A DNA stretch of 34,353 bases from an uncultured Verrucomicrobia subdivision 3 bacterium. GTDB taxonomy: Bacteria > Verrucomicrobiota > Verrucomicrobiia > Limisphaerales > UBA11358. The notes below the pieces were generated by a model. It ran no database searches and was not told the DNA's origin. It saw only the letters and a program-made list of their open reading frames with translations. This document shows positions 1 through 10,623 of the stretch, one piece after another; the stretch's first letter is position 1, and each line of letters starts with the position of its first letter. Made by a program: the position numbers and the translations under genes. The stretch covers positions 1-34,353 of the forward strand of contig CAJAQO010000124.1 of the NCBI GenBank assembly GCA_903944085.1. The letters run 5' to 3'.

Positions 1-2700
<2,700 letters not shown>

Positions 2701-2717
2701 TGTAAAAATGAAAGGAA

Positions 2718-2746
2718 ACGGTAGCAGCGGGGAAAAACGGTGTCAA
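2718..2746 (-). promoter_or_regulatory. Candidate proximal ileS promoter
   Basis: Reading leftward, TTGACA (2746-2741) is followed after 17 nt by TACCGT (2723-2718). The -35 is perfect but the -10 is weak. Initiation here would leave only about 10 nt before the ileS ATG, with no Shine-Dalgarno, so this may be spurious. If real, ileS could be transcribed independently of the upstream leader RNA. Confidence 0.3.
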
Positions 2747-2777
2747 CGAACGCGGCGGGAATTTAATCGTCACTTGG

Positions 2778-2825
2778 AAAAGAAAAAACCGGACCAGTCA
2801 GCCAGAGGGTGGCCGAAAGGTCCGG
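2778..2825 (-). terminator. Strong intrinsic terminator in the ileS leader
   Basis: On the minus strand the arms CCGGACC (2825-2819) and GGTCCGG (2795-2789) enclose a second stem, CGGCCA with TGGCTG, around a CCCTC loop, with a symmetrical 3-nt internal loop. The stem is followed immediately by TTTTTTCTTTT (2788-2778). This has all the features of a rho-independent terminator. It lies about 80 nt upstream of the ileS start and reads toward it, so it either ends a small RNA or acts as an attenuator. Confidence 0.75.
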
Positions 2826-2950
2826 GGAATTCAGAATGAGCACAACGTAAGATTACGGAGAACTCGCGCACCGGCTGCACTCAAGCCGGTGCCGAAATTG
2901 TATAAAATTCAAAGATCAAAGTTGCCGGCGAACTTCTTTGCCCCTGCAAC
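2778..2950 (-). ncRNA. Candidate small RNA or attenuator leader upstream of ileS
   Basis: The segment has a promoter-like TTGACA/TAATTA pair at its 5' side (2986-2957) and ends in a textbook terminator (2825-2778), giving a transcript of about 170 nt. Inside is a strong hairpin, GCACCGGCT (plus strand 2868-2876) with AGCCGGTGC (2884-2892) and a 7-nt loop. Near the predicted 5' end GTTGC can pair with GCAAC. There is no convincing reading frame. I could not match it to tmRNA, SRP RNA, RNase P or a T-box: the T-box AGGGTGG core is absent from this strand upstream of the terminator, and the 5' and 3' ends do not form the closing stem expected of 6S RNA. It could be a free-standing RNA gene, or the regulated leader of ileS. 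Confidence 0.4.
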
Positions 2951-2956
2951 TGCGTA

Positions 2957-2986
2957 TAATTAATCATAGTCGCTTATTTTTGTCAA
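2957..2986 (-). promoter_or_regulatory. Candidate promoter for the ileS leader RNA
   Basis: On the minus strand a perfect TTGACA (2986-2981) is followed after 18 nt by TAATTA (2962-2957). An alternative TATGAT (2968-2963) is only 12 nt away. Transcription would begin near 2950. The opposite strand reads TATAAT at 2955-2960, so the site might fire in both directions, although no good -35 is seen for the rightward reading. Confidence 0.45.
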
Positions 2987-3278
2987 CACGGTTTTGAAAG
3001 TAGAAGCATGTATTATGACTTACCACGCCGCCATAAGCCGACAATTTCGGTAAAAGATCGGACAATATAAAGTCAGGACGAAAACCGCGGTCAAAGCGGT
3101 TAAAATCTTCAGACCGATGGCAACCGTGACCGCGCGGGGTTTCCCGCCGCAGAAACCGTCCAATTGGCGGGCCTTTTCGCAGTTGTGAATAACTTGCGAA
3201 CAAAAGTTAATATGTTGTCCTCGTAACTTTCCCGGCAATGTCCTAAAAACGCTGACGCTGTTTGATGGCCTGCGGCAC

Positions 3279-3319
3279 GGTTGGTCACCGGTTTTTGAAA
3301 ATCGGTGAAACGACCAACC
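3279..3319. repeat. Inverted repeat upstream of dnaA
   Basis: GGTTGGT then CACCG (3279-3290) pair with CGGTG (3303-3307) and ACCAACC (3313-3319), leaving a 12-nt loop and a 5-nt bulge (AAACG). No T-run follows on either strand, so it is not an intrinsic terminator. It may be a protein-binding site or a leader structure for dnaA. Confidence 0.5.
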
Positions 3320-3432
3320 TGTAATCCGTAAAGTATTTAACGGCAATTAGTTAATAATTCACTTTAAAAAATCAGGCGGGGTTCAGGCGCAAACATTTTA
3401 TGTTTTCGCTTGAATATGAACGCCGGGCACGG

Positions 3433-3461
3433 TTGACTGGCGAGCGAATCCGAATTAAAAC
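3433..3461 (+). promoter_or_regulatory. Candidate dnaA promoter
   Basis: TTGACT (3433-3438) is followed after 17 nt by TAAAAC (3456-3461), which would give a leader of about 50 nt before the dnaA ATG. The -35 matches five of six consensus bases, but the -10 is poor. The DnaA-box-like site at 3478-3486 would lie just downstream of the start, a position suited to autorepression. Confidence 0.25.
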
Positions 3462-3518
3462 GCCGGTGGCGGTGCGGGGTGAATAAAACGTAAAAATATC
3501 GGGTATTAGCGGAACAAC

Positions 3519-4880
3519 ATGCAAATTTCTGCGGAAACAATTTGGAACACGGCGTCGGAGCATCTCCGCGTCAAACTGAGCCGGGACACCTTCAACATGT
3601 GGTTCGCACCGTTGCGACCCTGTCTGGTGGACGGGCAGCAGTTGACGATGGAAGCTCCGAACGAGTTTTGCGAGGTCTGGCTCAAGGATAATTACTTGAG
3701 CCTGTTGCAAGACGCCGTGGCGGTGGCGGCCGGCTGCCGGCTGCAGGTGAAATTCCGGGTGACGAACGTCAGCCAACCGCCGGTGCCGGTGCCGGTGGCG
3801 GCTCCCGCCAAAACCAGGTCCGCCGAAGCGGCGGCGGAACGCGCCAACAGCAATGGCGACCTGCATTTCAATCCCAAGAACACTTTTGAATCGTTTGTCG
3901 TCGGCACCAACAATAATTTTTCGTTCGCCGCCGCCAAGGCCGTGGCCGAGGCGCCGGGCAAATCCTACAATCCGCTGTTTCTTTACGGCGGCGTGGGCTT
4001 GGGCAAGACGCATTTGCTGCACGCCATCGGCCAGCATGTGACCGGCGCCAAAAAAAGCGCGCGGGTCGCCTACGTTTCGTCGGAAAAATTCACGAATGAA
4101 TATATTGACGCGATCCAGAACAACAAGCTGGTGGCGTTCCGCAAAAAATACCGGCAGACGGATGTGCTGCTGATTGACGACATCCAGTTTCTGGCCGGCA
4201 AGGAGCGCATTCAGGAAGAATTTTTTCACACGTTCAACGCGCTGCATGAATCGCACAAACAAATCGTGCTGACGTGCGACCGGCCGGCCAGCGAAATTCA
4301 AGGGCTGGAAAACCGCCTTGTTTCGCGGTTTGAATGGGGTCTGGTGACTGACTTGCAGCCGCCGGATATCGAAATGCGCCTGGCCATTCTCAAAAAGAAG
4401 GCGCAGATCATGAACGCTGTTTTGCCGGATGACGTGATTGATTTTCTCGCCACGCGCATCCGCACGAACATCCGCCGGCTGGAAGGCGCGCTGATCCGGG
4501 TCGCCGCGTATGCCTCGTTGAGCGGCAAAAAACTGACCATCGAAGTGGTGGAAAATTTGCTGCGCGAAATTTTGCACGAAGAAGGCCGGCAGACCATCAG
4601 CATTGAAGTCATCCAGAAAAAAGTGGCGGAACATTTCGACATCCGGCTCGCGGACATGACCAGCAAACGCCGCCCGGAAAACATCGCCTTCCCGCGCCAG
4701 ATCGCCATGTATCTGTCCCGCCAGTTGACCGAAAGCTCGCTCAACACCATCGGCGAAGCCTACGGCGGACGCGATCACGGCACGGTGCTCCACGCCTGCC
4801 GCCTCGTCAAAGACCGCATGGAAGTAGATTCCAACGTGCGGCAGGTCGTCCACTATCTTGAAAAGCAGTTGATCCGATGA
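3519..4880 (+). CDS. dnaA: Chromosomal replication initiator protein DnaA
   Basis: AAA+ initiator that binds DnaA boxes and opens the origin. The length is 453 aa, normal for the family. Domain I is at the N-terminus (W-x7-L-S-x4-F-x2-W pattern), followed by a short proline/alanine-rich linker (about residues 85-112). The AAA+ domain has Walker A GGVGLGKT (157-164) and Walker B LLIDD (217-221). Domain IV carries the DnaA signature GGRDHGTV (416-423). Glycine at 421 replaces the usual threonine or serine of the signature, at a position that contacts the box in E. coli. The gene is divergent from ileS across an 818-bp region. It is not followed by dnaN but by a repeat-rich spacer and an ABC ATPase. 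A weak GCGGA lies upstream of the ATG. Confidence 0.98.
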   Translation: MQISAETIWNTASEHLRVKLSRDTFNMWFAPLRPCLVDGQQLTMEAPNEFCEVWLKDNYLSLLQDAVAVAAGCRLQVKFRVTNVSQPPVPVPVAAPAKTRSAEAAAERANSNGDLHFNPKNTFESFVVGTNNNFSFAAAKAVAEAPGKSYNPLFLYGGVGLGKTHLLHAIGQHVTGAKKSARVAYVSSEKFTNEYIDAIQNNKLVAFRKKYRQTDVLLIDDIQFLAGKERIQEEFFHTFNALHESHKQIVLTCDRPASEIQGLENRLVSRFEWGLVTDLQPPDIEMRLAILKKKAQIMNAVLPDDVIDFLATRIRTNIRRLEGALIRVAAYASLSGKKLTIEVVENLLREILHEEGRQTISIEVIQKKVAEHFDIRLADMTSKRRPENIAFPRQIAMYLSRQLTESSLNTIGEAYGGRDHGTVLHACRLVKDRMEVDSNVRQVVHYLEKQLIR

Positions 4881-4883
4881 AGG

Positions 4884-4976
4884 AGTTTTTAGTTTTGAAT
4901 TTTTAATTTTGAGTTCAAATTGTTGGCGCGTGGTCGGCATCAACTAAAAACTCACAATCAAAAATTAAAAACTGTC
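4884..4976. repeat. Facing heptanucleotide arrays between dnaA and the ABC ATPase
   Basis: The left arm (4884-4918) is five 7-mers: AGTTTTT, AGTTTTG, AATTTTT, AATTTTG, AGTTCAA. The right arm (4942-4976) is five 7-mers of the complementary type: AACTAAA, AACTCAC, AATCAAA, AATTAAA, AACTGTC. The two arms can form an imperfect AT-rich hairpin around a GC-rich centre (4919-4941). The right arm runs directly into the ATG at 4977, leaving no room for a normal Shine-Dalgarno. The element may act as a weak dnaA terminator. Confidence 0.7.
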
Positions 4977-5954
4977 ATGCCCGTCATCGAGGTCAACCAT
5001 CTCACCAAAGCCTTTCGCACCTACAAAAAGCAGCCGGGGTTTTCCGGCGCGGTCAAAGGGCTGTTCCACCGGCAATACGAGCAGACGCTCGCCGTCAACG
5101 ACGTCAGCTTCAAAATCGAACCCGGCGAACTCGTCGGCTTTCTCGGCCCGAACGGCGCGGGCAAAACCACCACGCTCAAAATGCTTGCCGGCCTGCTGTA
5201 TCCGACCAGCGGCACCGCCAAAGTGCTCGGCCACACGCCGTGGGAGCGCCACGACGATTACCGCCGGCAGTTCGCGCTGGTGCTCGGCCAGAAAAACCAG
5301 CTTTGGTGGGATTTGCCGGCGCGCGAGTCGCTGGAGCTGAACGCGAAAATTTACGGCATCCCTGACGATCGGTTCAAGCGCACGGTCGGCGAGCTGACCG
5401 AACTGCTCGGCGTGAAAGAAAAGCTGGACGTCAACGTCCGCGAACTTTCGCTCGGCGAGCGCATGAAAATGGAACTCATCGCCTCGCTGCTGCATCAGCC
5501 GAGAGTGCTGCTGCTCGACGAGCCGACCATTGGACTCGACGTGACTTCGCAAAAGACCGTCCGCGATTTTATCCGCCGCCACAACGCGGAGCAAAAGACG
5601 ACGATCATTTTGACGAGCCATTACATGGCCGATATTCAGGCGTTGTGCGAGCGCGTCATCATCATTGACCACGGAAAATTATTTTTCGACGGCAAGCTGA
5701 ATGAGATCGTGGACCGCTTTGCTGATTTCAAGCTCATCACCATTCAATGTGAAAACGCGGACAAATATCCGGCGGAAAATCTGGCGCGCTACGGCGAAGT
5801 CACCGAAAAAACCGCCACCGCCATCACGCTCAAAGTAAAACGCGACCGCGTGATTCCCGCCTGCAAAGCCCTGCTCGACGAACTGCCGGTGACAGACATT
5901 GACATCCAGGAAGTGCCGATTGAAGACGTCATCCGGCAAATTTTTGCGCGGTAG
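4977..5954 (+). CDS. ABC-2 type transporter ATP-binding protein
   Basis: ATPase subunit of an ABC exporter of the COG4586 type, 325 aa. Walker A GPNGAGKTT is at about residues 57-65, the Q-loop around GQKNQLWWDLP, the signature LSLGE at about 157-161, Walker B VLLLDEPT at about 177-184, followed by the D-loop and the switch histidine in LTSHYM. The N-terminal insertion before the Walker A strand (GFSGAVKGLFHRQ) is characteristic of this subfamily, as is the C-terminal extension of about 80 residues. Family members usually sit next to two six-helix permease genes. Neither is present here, where the next gene is nadB, so the membrane partners must be elsewhere or lost. I chose the ATG at 4977 because the longer frame upstream is made of repeat sequence. 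The substrate is unknown. Confidence 0.9.
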   Translation: MPVIEVNHLTKAFRTYKKQPGFSGAVKGLFHRQYEQTLAVNDVSFKIEPGELVGFLGPNGAGKTTTLKMLAGLLYPTSGTAKVLGHTPWERHDDYRRQFALVLGQKNQLWWDLPARESLELNAKIYGIPDDRFKRTVGELTELLGVKEKLDVNVRELSLGERMKMELIASLLHQPRVLLLDEPTIGLDVTSQKTVRDFIRRHNAEQKTTIILTSHYMADIQALCERVIIIDHGKLFFDGKLNEIVDRFADFKLITIQCENADKYPAENLARYGEVTEKTATAITLKVKRDRVIPACKALLDELPVTDIDIQEVPIEDVIRQIFAR

Positions 5955-5972
5955 CGTGCGCGTTTTTTATGA

Positions 5973-6025
5973 GGAAACCAAGAAACCATGAAGCTTCGGA
6001 AAGAATTCCTGGTTTCTCGGCTTCC
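5973..6025. repeat. Imperfect inverted repeat upstream of nadB
   Basis: The arm at 5973-5992 (beginning GGAAACCAAG) and the arm at 6006-6025 (ending CTCGGCTTCC) are reverse complements with a few mismatches, around a 13-nt loop. It lies in the 133-bp spacer after the ABC ATPase. It could be a fossil repeat or a hairpin in the nadB leader. No T-run follows on the plus strand. Confidence 0.5.
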
Positions 6026-6087
6026 CAATAAAATGGTCTTTGGTTGCGACTTGGCCGCGCTGCGTCTTTGCGATAACTTTCCTAATC

Positions 6088-7716
6088 GTGAAACAATTTG
6101 ATTTCCTGATCCTCGGCAGCGGCATCGCCGGATTGACCTTTGCACTGCAAGCCGCGACGCGCGGGCGCGTAGCCATCGTCACCAAAAAAGATCGCGCGGA
6201 ATCCAACACCAATTATGCGCAAGGCGGCATCGCGTCGGTCACGAGCAAGGAGGACACGTTTGAACTGCACGTCCGCGACACGCTCACGGCCGGCGCGGGG
6301 CTGTGCAAGGAAAGCGTTGTCCGCACGATTGTCGAGGAAGGCCCGGCGCGGATCCAGGAATTGATCGAGTTGGGCATGAAATTTTCCGAGCGCGAGGCGT
6401 TGAGCGAAGACGGCGGCAAAGAGCTTGATCTCGGCCGCGAAGGCGGACATTCCAAGCGCCGCATTTTGCACGCGAAAGATGTGACCGGCCGCGAAATTGA
6501 ACGGGCTTTGCTGAATGCCATTTCCAAGCAGCCGAACATCGAGATTTTTGAGAACCATATCGCGATTGATTTGATCACGAGCCAGAAGCTGGAAAAAGCG
6601 GAAAGCGGAAAGCGGAAAGCGGAAATTAAAAACCGCTGCCTCGGCGCTTATGTTTTTGACAAAAATGCGAATCGCGTCTGGACCTTCGCCGCGCCGGTGA
6701 CGCTGCTGGCGACCGGCGGCTGCGGCAAGGTTTATCTTTACACCACAAATCCCGACATCGCCACCGGCGACGGCGTGGCGATGGCCTATCGCGCCGGCGT
6801 GCCGATTGCCAACATGGAGTTCGTGCAGTTTCATCCGACCTGCCTTTATCATCCGAAAGCGAAGTCATTTCTCATCAGCGAAGCCGTGCGCGGCGAAGGC
6901 GGAATTTTGCGGACGCTCGACGGGAAAGAATTCATGGACGGACATCATCCGCTGAAATCGCTCGCGCCGCGCGACATCGTGGCCCGCGCGATTGACAGCG
7001 AGATGAAAAAATCCGGCGCGGACTGCGTGCATCTGGACATCACCCACAAGCCGGCGAAATTCATCATCGAACGCTTTCCGAACATTTACCAGACGTGTTT
7101 GCGCTACGGCATTGACATCACGAAAGAGCCGATTCCCGTGGTGCCGGCGGCGCATTACCAATGCGGCGGCGTGGTGACGAACGTGGACGGCGAGACGGAC
7201 ATCGCCGGACTTTACGCCGTCGGCGAAGTGGCCTGCACCGGCCTGCACGGCGCGAATCGGCTGGCGAGCAATTCACTTTTGGAAGCACTGGTCTGCGCGC
7301 ATCGCGCGGCGGAAAAAATAATTGGCAACCGGCAACCGGCCATCGGCAATTTTGTCATTCCGCTCTGGCAGTCCGGCAATGCGACGAACGCCGATGAACT
7401 GGTCGTCGTCTCGCACAACTGGGATGAAATCCGCCGGCTGATGTGGGATTACGTCGGCATCGTGCGCACGGGCAAGCGGCTCCAGCGCGCGCAAAGCCGG
7501 CTGGCGCATTTGCAGCAGGAAATTCGCGAGTATTACTGGAATTTTATCGTGTCTGCGGACTTGCTGGAGTTGCGCAACATCGCCACCGTGGCCGAATTGA
7601 TCGTGCGCTGCGCGCTGATGCGGCCCGAAAGCCGCGGGCTGAATTACAATCTGGATTTTCCCGATTTGAATGCGGAATGGTCGCAGCGCGACAGCGTGGT
7701 GCGCCGGGCAAATTAG
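6088..7716 (+). CDS. nadB: L-aspartate oxidase
   Basis: FAD enzyme that oxidises L-aspartate to iminoaspartate, the first step of bacterial NAD synthesis. From the GTG at 6088 the protein is 542 aa and opens with the FAD-binding strand and GSGIAGL loop. Other family marks are [10 protein letters not shown], the [14 protein letters not shown]-type block, [24 protein letters not shown] and [16 protein letters not shown]. The GTG start places the dinucleotide fold at the very N-terminus, as in homologues. The in-frame ATG at 6040 would add 16 residues from a repeat-derived spacer. Two heptamer arrays are translated in frame (6598-6625 and 7324-7351). nadA and nadC are not in the window. Confidence 0.95.
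   Translation: MKQFDFLILGSGIAGLTFALQAATRGRVAIVTKKDRAESNTNYAQGGIASVTSKEDTFELHVRDTLTAGAGLCKESVVRTIVEEGPARIQELIELGMKFSEREALSEDGGKELDLGREGGHSKRRILHAKDVTGREIERALLNAISKQPNIEIFENHIAIDLITSQKLEKAESGKRKAEIKNRCLGAYVFDKNANRVWTFAAPVTLLATGGCGKVYLYTTNPDIATGDGVAMAYRAGVPIANMEFVQFHPTCLYHPKAKSFLISEAVRGEGGILRTLDGKEFMDGHHPLKSLAPRDIVARAIDSEMKKSGADCVHLDITHKPAKFIIERFPNIYQTCLRYGIDITKEPIPVVPAAHYQCGGVVTNVDGETDIAGLYAVGEVACTGLHGANRLASNSLLEALVCAHRAAEKIIGNRQPAIGNFVIPLWQSGNATNADELVVVSHNWDEIRRLMWDYVGIVRTGKRLQRAQSRLAHLQQEIREYYWNFIVSADLLELRNIATVAELIVRCALMRPESRGLNYNLDFPDLNAEWSQRDSVVRRAN
6598..6625. repeat. Four perfect tandem heptanucleotides inside nadB
   Basis: GCGGAAA occurs four times without interruption (6598-6604, 6605-6611, 6612-6618, 6619-6625). 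It is read in frame within nadB as part of [14 protein letters not shown]. Perfect identity between the copies suggests recent expansion or active homogenisation. Confidence 0.9.
7324..7351. repeat. Second heptanucleotide array inside nadB
   Basis: Four 7-mers, GGCAACC, GGCAACC, GGCCATC and GGCAATT, are read in frame as GNRQPAIGN. They lie just after the conserved [16 protein letters not shown] block, where the FAD and capping domains end and a helical C-terminal domain begins. The array differs in sequence from that at 6598-6625 but shares the 7-bp period. Confidence 0.75.
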
Positions 7717-7887
7717 CCGGGAACGCGGTGTTCACGCGGGGGCTGCATCGTGGGCATTGGAAGTAATCCGGATTATTTCACAAGCTTTTGTTGCGGATGC
7801 GGAAGCGGGCTGAAACCACTTCCAGCATTTATCTCGGCGGACGCTTTTCAACTTTTACCCGGCGCGTGAAATGACTAGACTGCCGGC

Positions 7888-10620
7888 ATGGCTAGAAAGT
7901 CGGGCGACACACCCAATTCCAAGAACGGTTTGCACGATGTCATCGGCATTGCGCTGCTGGCGGTGGCGCTATTGCTGCTGGTCGCGCAATGGTCATTCGA
8001 CCGCTATGACCTGGCTTCTGTGCGCATTCCGCCGAACAAGGAAGTTCACAACTGGATCGGCACCATCGGCGCGCATTTCGCCTGGTTCACTTTTTTGCCG
8101 CTCGGCGTGGCGGCGTATTTGCTGCCGTGGATTCTGGCGGCTTTTGGCAGCGCGTTTCTGCTGAATTTTCCCGGCTTCCTGCGCGAACGCGTGCGTTGGT
8201 GCCTGTTCTGGACGGTAATTCTTTTTATCTCGCTTACCGGCCTGCTCCACCTCGCCAACCGCGTTGATATAATCAACGACTGGCGGGCCAGCATTTACTC
8301 ATCCTACGCCGGCGGCTGGCTGGGCTATCTCACTTACGGCCGCATGAACCGCTATGATTACGGATTCGTGCTGCTCGGCCATCTGGGTGCGACGATTGTT
8401 TATGCGTCGCTCGGCCTCATCAGCCTGCTGTTCCTGACGAATTTCCATCTGGGCGGCTGGATTCGTGGGCTGTGGCAAAAGGAAAATTCTGCGCCGGAAG
8501 ATGAATCCAAATCCGCCGAGGAAATCGCCTTGGAAAAACGGGCGTTTGAACTGGAAAAGCAGAAGCGCAAACTCGAAGAACAGGTCGGACGCTCGGATAA
8601 ACCCGAAAAAACCGGCAGCGGCCTTGGCGCCGACGGGCTGCCCGTGCCGGAGCCAACCGTGCGCGATTTGAGCGTGCCGCAGGCCAAAGGCCCGCGCGTC
8701 AGCAAAACCACTTTGCCGCCGAAAACGCCAAAGGAAATTGCGTCGCCAGCCGAGCCGGTGGCGGTGGACGAGGTCATTTCCGCCAGTGAAATCAAGCCGG
8801 CAACCACCGACGAAATTCTTGGCCGCAAATCAGACGCCAAACCGGCCGAGCCAAAACCGGTTGACGAATCCAAACCAGAACCGGTCGGTGCTGAAAATGT
8901 GATCGCGCCCGCGGCGGATAAACCCGTCGAACCAAAACCCGAACCCGTCATCATCATCGCCGATGGTTCCGTGCCGCCGCCGCGCCCGCGTCCCGCGCCG
9001 CGCAAACCCAAGCCGATGACGGTCGCGAGCGTGCCGATGATCGGCAATTATCAGTTGCCCTCGATGGATTTTCTTCAGCACCCGGACATGACGGCCAAGC
9101 CGACCGAGTCGAAGGAGGAGCTCATGGCCAACGCGCGGCTGATGCAGCAGACGCTGGCGCAGTTCGACATCGAGGTTTCGCTCGGCGACATCACCAAAGG
9201 CCCAACGATCACGCGTTACGAATTGCATCCCGCGCCCGGAGTGAAGCTGGAGAAAATCACCGCGCTCTCCAACAACATCGCGGCGGCGCTCAAAGCTGAA
9301 CGCATTCACATCCTCGCGCCCGTGCCTGGAAAAAGTTCCGTCGGCGTCGAAGTTCCCAATTTAATTAAGACGAAAGTGATCATGCGCGATTTGTTCGAGT
9401 CGGACGAATGGCGCAATACCAAGGCGCGCATTCCCATCGCGCTGGGCAAGGATGTTTATGGCCATCCGATTGTCGCCGATCTTGCGGAAATGCCGCACTG
9501 TCTCATCGCCGGCAGCACCGGTTCCGGCAAATCCGTCTGCATCAATTCCATCATCGCGTCACTGCTGTTCCGCTTTTCGCCAGATCAACTTCGCTTCGTG
9601 ATGATTGATCCGAAAGTCGTCGAGTTGCAGCAATACAACGCCCTGCCCCACCTCGTCGTGCCCGTGGTGACGGATCCAAAAAAAGTTTTGCTCGCGTTGC
9701 GCTGGGTGGTGAATGAGATGGAAAAGCGCTACAAAATTTTTGCGCGCGTCGGCGTCCGCAACATCAAATCTTTCAACGAACGGCCGAAAAACAAGCCGCT
9801 GCCGGAACAGGAAATGGAACTGCCGCTTTCCGCCAAGAAGGAAAAAGTCGAGGCCGGCGCGGGCGGTTTCGCCGTCGAAGTGGATGAGGAAATCGTCGTG
9901 CCACGCGAGGAAGACATTATTATTCCGGAACGGCTTTCCTACATCGTCGTCATCATTGACGAATTGGCTGACCTCATGCTCGTGGCGCCGGCTGACGTGG
10001 AGATGGCCATCGCGCGCATCACGCAGATGGCGCGCGCGGCGGGCATTCATTGCATCGTCGCCACGCAACGGCCGTCGGTGGATGTCATCACCGGCGTCAT
10101 CAAGGCGAACATCCCGGCGCGCATCGCGTTTCAAGTGGCCAGTCGCGTGGACTCGCGAACGATTCTCGACGCGATGGGTGCGGACAAGCTTCTCGGCAAG
10201 GGCGATATGCTCTACTTGCCGCCCGGTTCCGCGAATCTCAAGCGCGCGCAGGGTGCGCTCATTACTGACAAGGAATTGCAGGACATCGTGGATTTCATCG
10301 CCAAGCAGGGCAAGCCCAGCTACGAAATGGAAATCCACCAGCAGCTTTCGAAGCCGAGTGCGAACACCGACATCGAGAGCGGCATTGATGAGGACGAAGC
10401 GCTCATTGAACAGTGCATTGAAGTCATCCGCAGCGAACAAAAAGCCAGCGTCTCGCTGCTCCAGCGCCGGCTGCGGCTCGGCTATACCCGCGCCGCGCGA
10501 ATCATGGACGAACTCGAAGGCCGCGGCATCGTCGGCCCGAGCAAAGGTGCCGAACCGCGCGACATCCTGATTGACCTCGACGGCAACGGTGCCGACGGCG
10601 GCACGCAGAGCGCCGTTTGA
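7888..10620 (+). CDS. ftsK: DNA translocase FtsK/SpoIIIE
   Basis: Membrane-anchored hexameric DNA pump that segregates chromosome termini at the division septum. The length is 910 aa. About four hydrophobic segments (roughly residues 18-205) are followed by a long proline/lysine/glutamate-rich linker (about 205-385). The motor has GSTGSGKS (542-549) as Walker A and VVIIDELADLM (about 687-697) as Walker B, then the usual RITQMARAAGIH and ATQRPSVDVITG blocks. A winged-helix gamma domain ends the protein (about 835-900, RRLRLGYTRAARIMDELE). Between the Walker boxes there is an unusual charged insertion of about 50 residues (632-682). The gene stands alone in a 171-bp spacer after nadB, with no clear Shine-Dalgarno, and is convergent with the next gene. 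Confidence 0.96.
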   Translation: MARKSGDTPNSKNGLHDVIGIALLAVALLLLVAQWSFDRYDLASVRIPPNKEVHNWIGTIGAHFAWFTFLPLGVAAYLLPWILAAFGSAFLLNFPGFLRERVRWCLFWTVILFISLTGLLHLANRVDIINDWRASIYSSYAGGWLGYLTYGRMNRYDYGFVLLGHLGATIVYASLGLISLLFLTNFHLGGWIRGLWQKENSAPEDESKSAEEIALEKRAFELEKQKRKLEEQVGRSDKPEKTGSGLGADGLPVPEPTVRDLSVPQAKGPRVSKTTLPPKTPKEIASPAEPVAVDEVISASEIKPATTDEILGRKSDAKPAEPKPVDESKPEPVGAENVIAPAADKPVEPKPEPVIIIADGSVPPPRPRPAPRKPKPMTVASVPMIGNYQLPSMDFLQHPDMTAKPTESKEELMANARLMQQTLAQFDIEVSLGDITKGPTITRYELHPAPGVKLEKITALSNNIAAALKAERIHILAPVPGKSSVGVEVPNLIKTKVIMRDLFESDEWRNTKARIPIALGKDVYGHPIVADLAEMPHCLIAGSTGSGKSVCINSIIASLLFRFSPDQLRFVMIDPKVVELQQYNALPHLVVPVVTDPKKVLLALRWVVNEMEKRYKIFARVGVRNIKSFNERPKNKPLPEQEMELPLSAKKEKVEAGAGGFAVEVDEEIVVPREEDIIIPERLSYIVVIIDELADLMLVAPADVEMAIARITQMARAAGIHCIVATQRPSVDVITGVIKANIPARIAFQVASRVDSRTILDAMGADKLLGKGDMLYLPPGSANLKRAQGALITDKELQDIVDFIAKQGKPSYEMEIHQQLSKPSANTDIESGIDEDEALIEQCIEVIRSEQKASVSLLQRRLRLGYTRAARIMDELEGRGIVGPSKGAEPRDILIDLDGNGADGGTQSAV

Positions 10621-10623
10621 TTT

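Larger units (their letters stand above)
2987..3518. other. Non-coding dnaA upstream region, possible oriC
   Basis: No credible gene lies in these 532 bp. A perfect DnaA-box match to TTATNCACA occurs on the minus strand at 3184-3192 (TGTGAATAA on the plus strand). An 8-of-9 match lies at 3478-3486 (GGTGAATAA) and a 7-of-9 match at 3355-3363. An AT-rich stretch spans about 3327-3370. A box, an AT-rich segment and the adjacent dnaA are what a replication origin or an autoregulated dnaA promoter would show. Three boxes of mixed quality are too few for certainty, and dnaN is not adjacent. Confidence 0.35.

Noticed and set aside
2778-2950. T-box riboswitch for ileS
   Set aside because: AGGGTGG occurs only on the opposite strand within the terminator stem; no antiterminator or specifier arrangement is seen on the transcribed strand.
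3372-4943. Long minus-strand open frame (523 codons) opposite dnaA
   Set aside because: It is antisense to an unmistakable dnaA and its translation is His/Phe/Arg-rich with no domain; high-GC codon bias keeps the opposite strand open.
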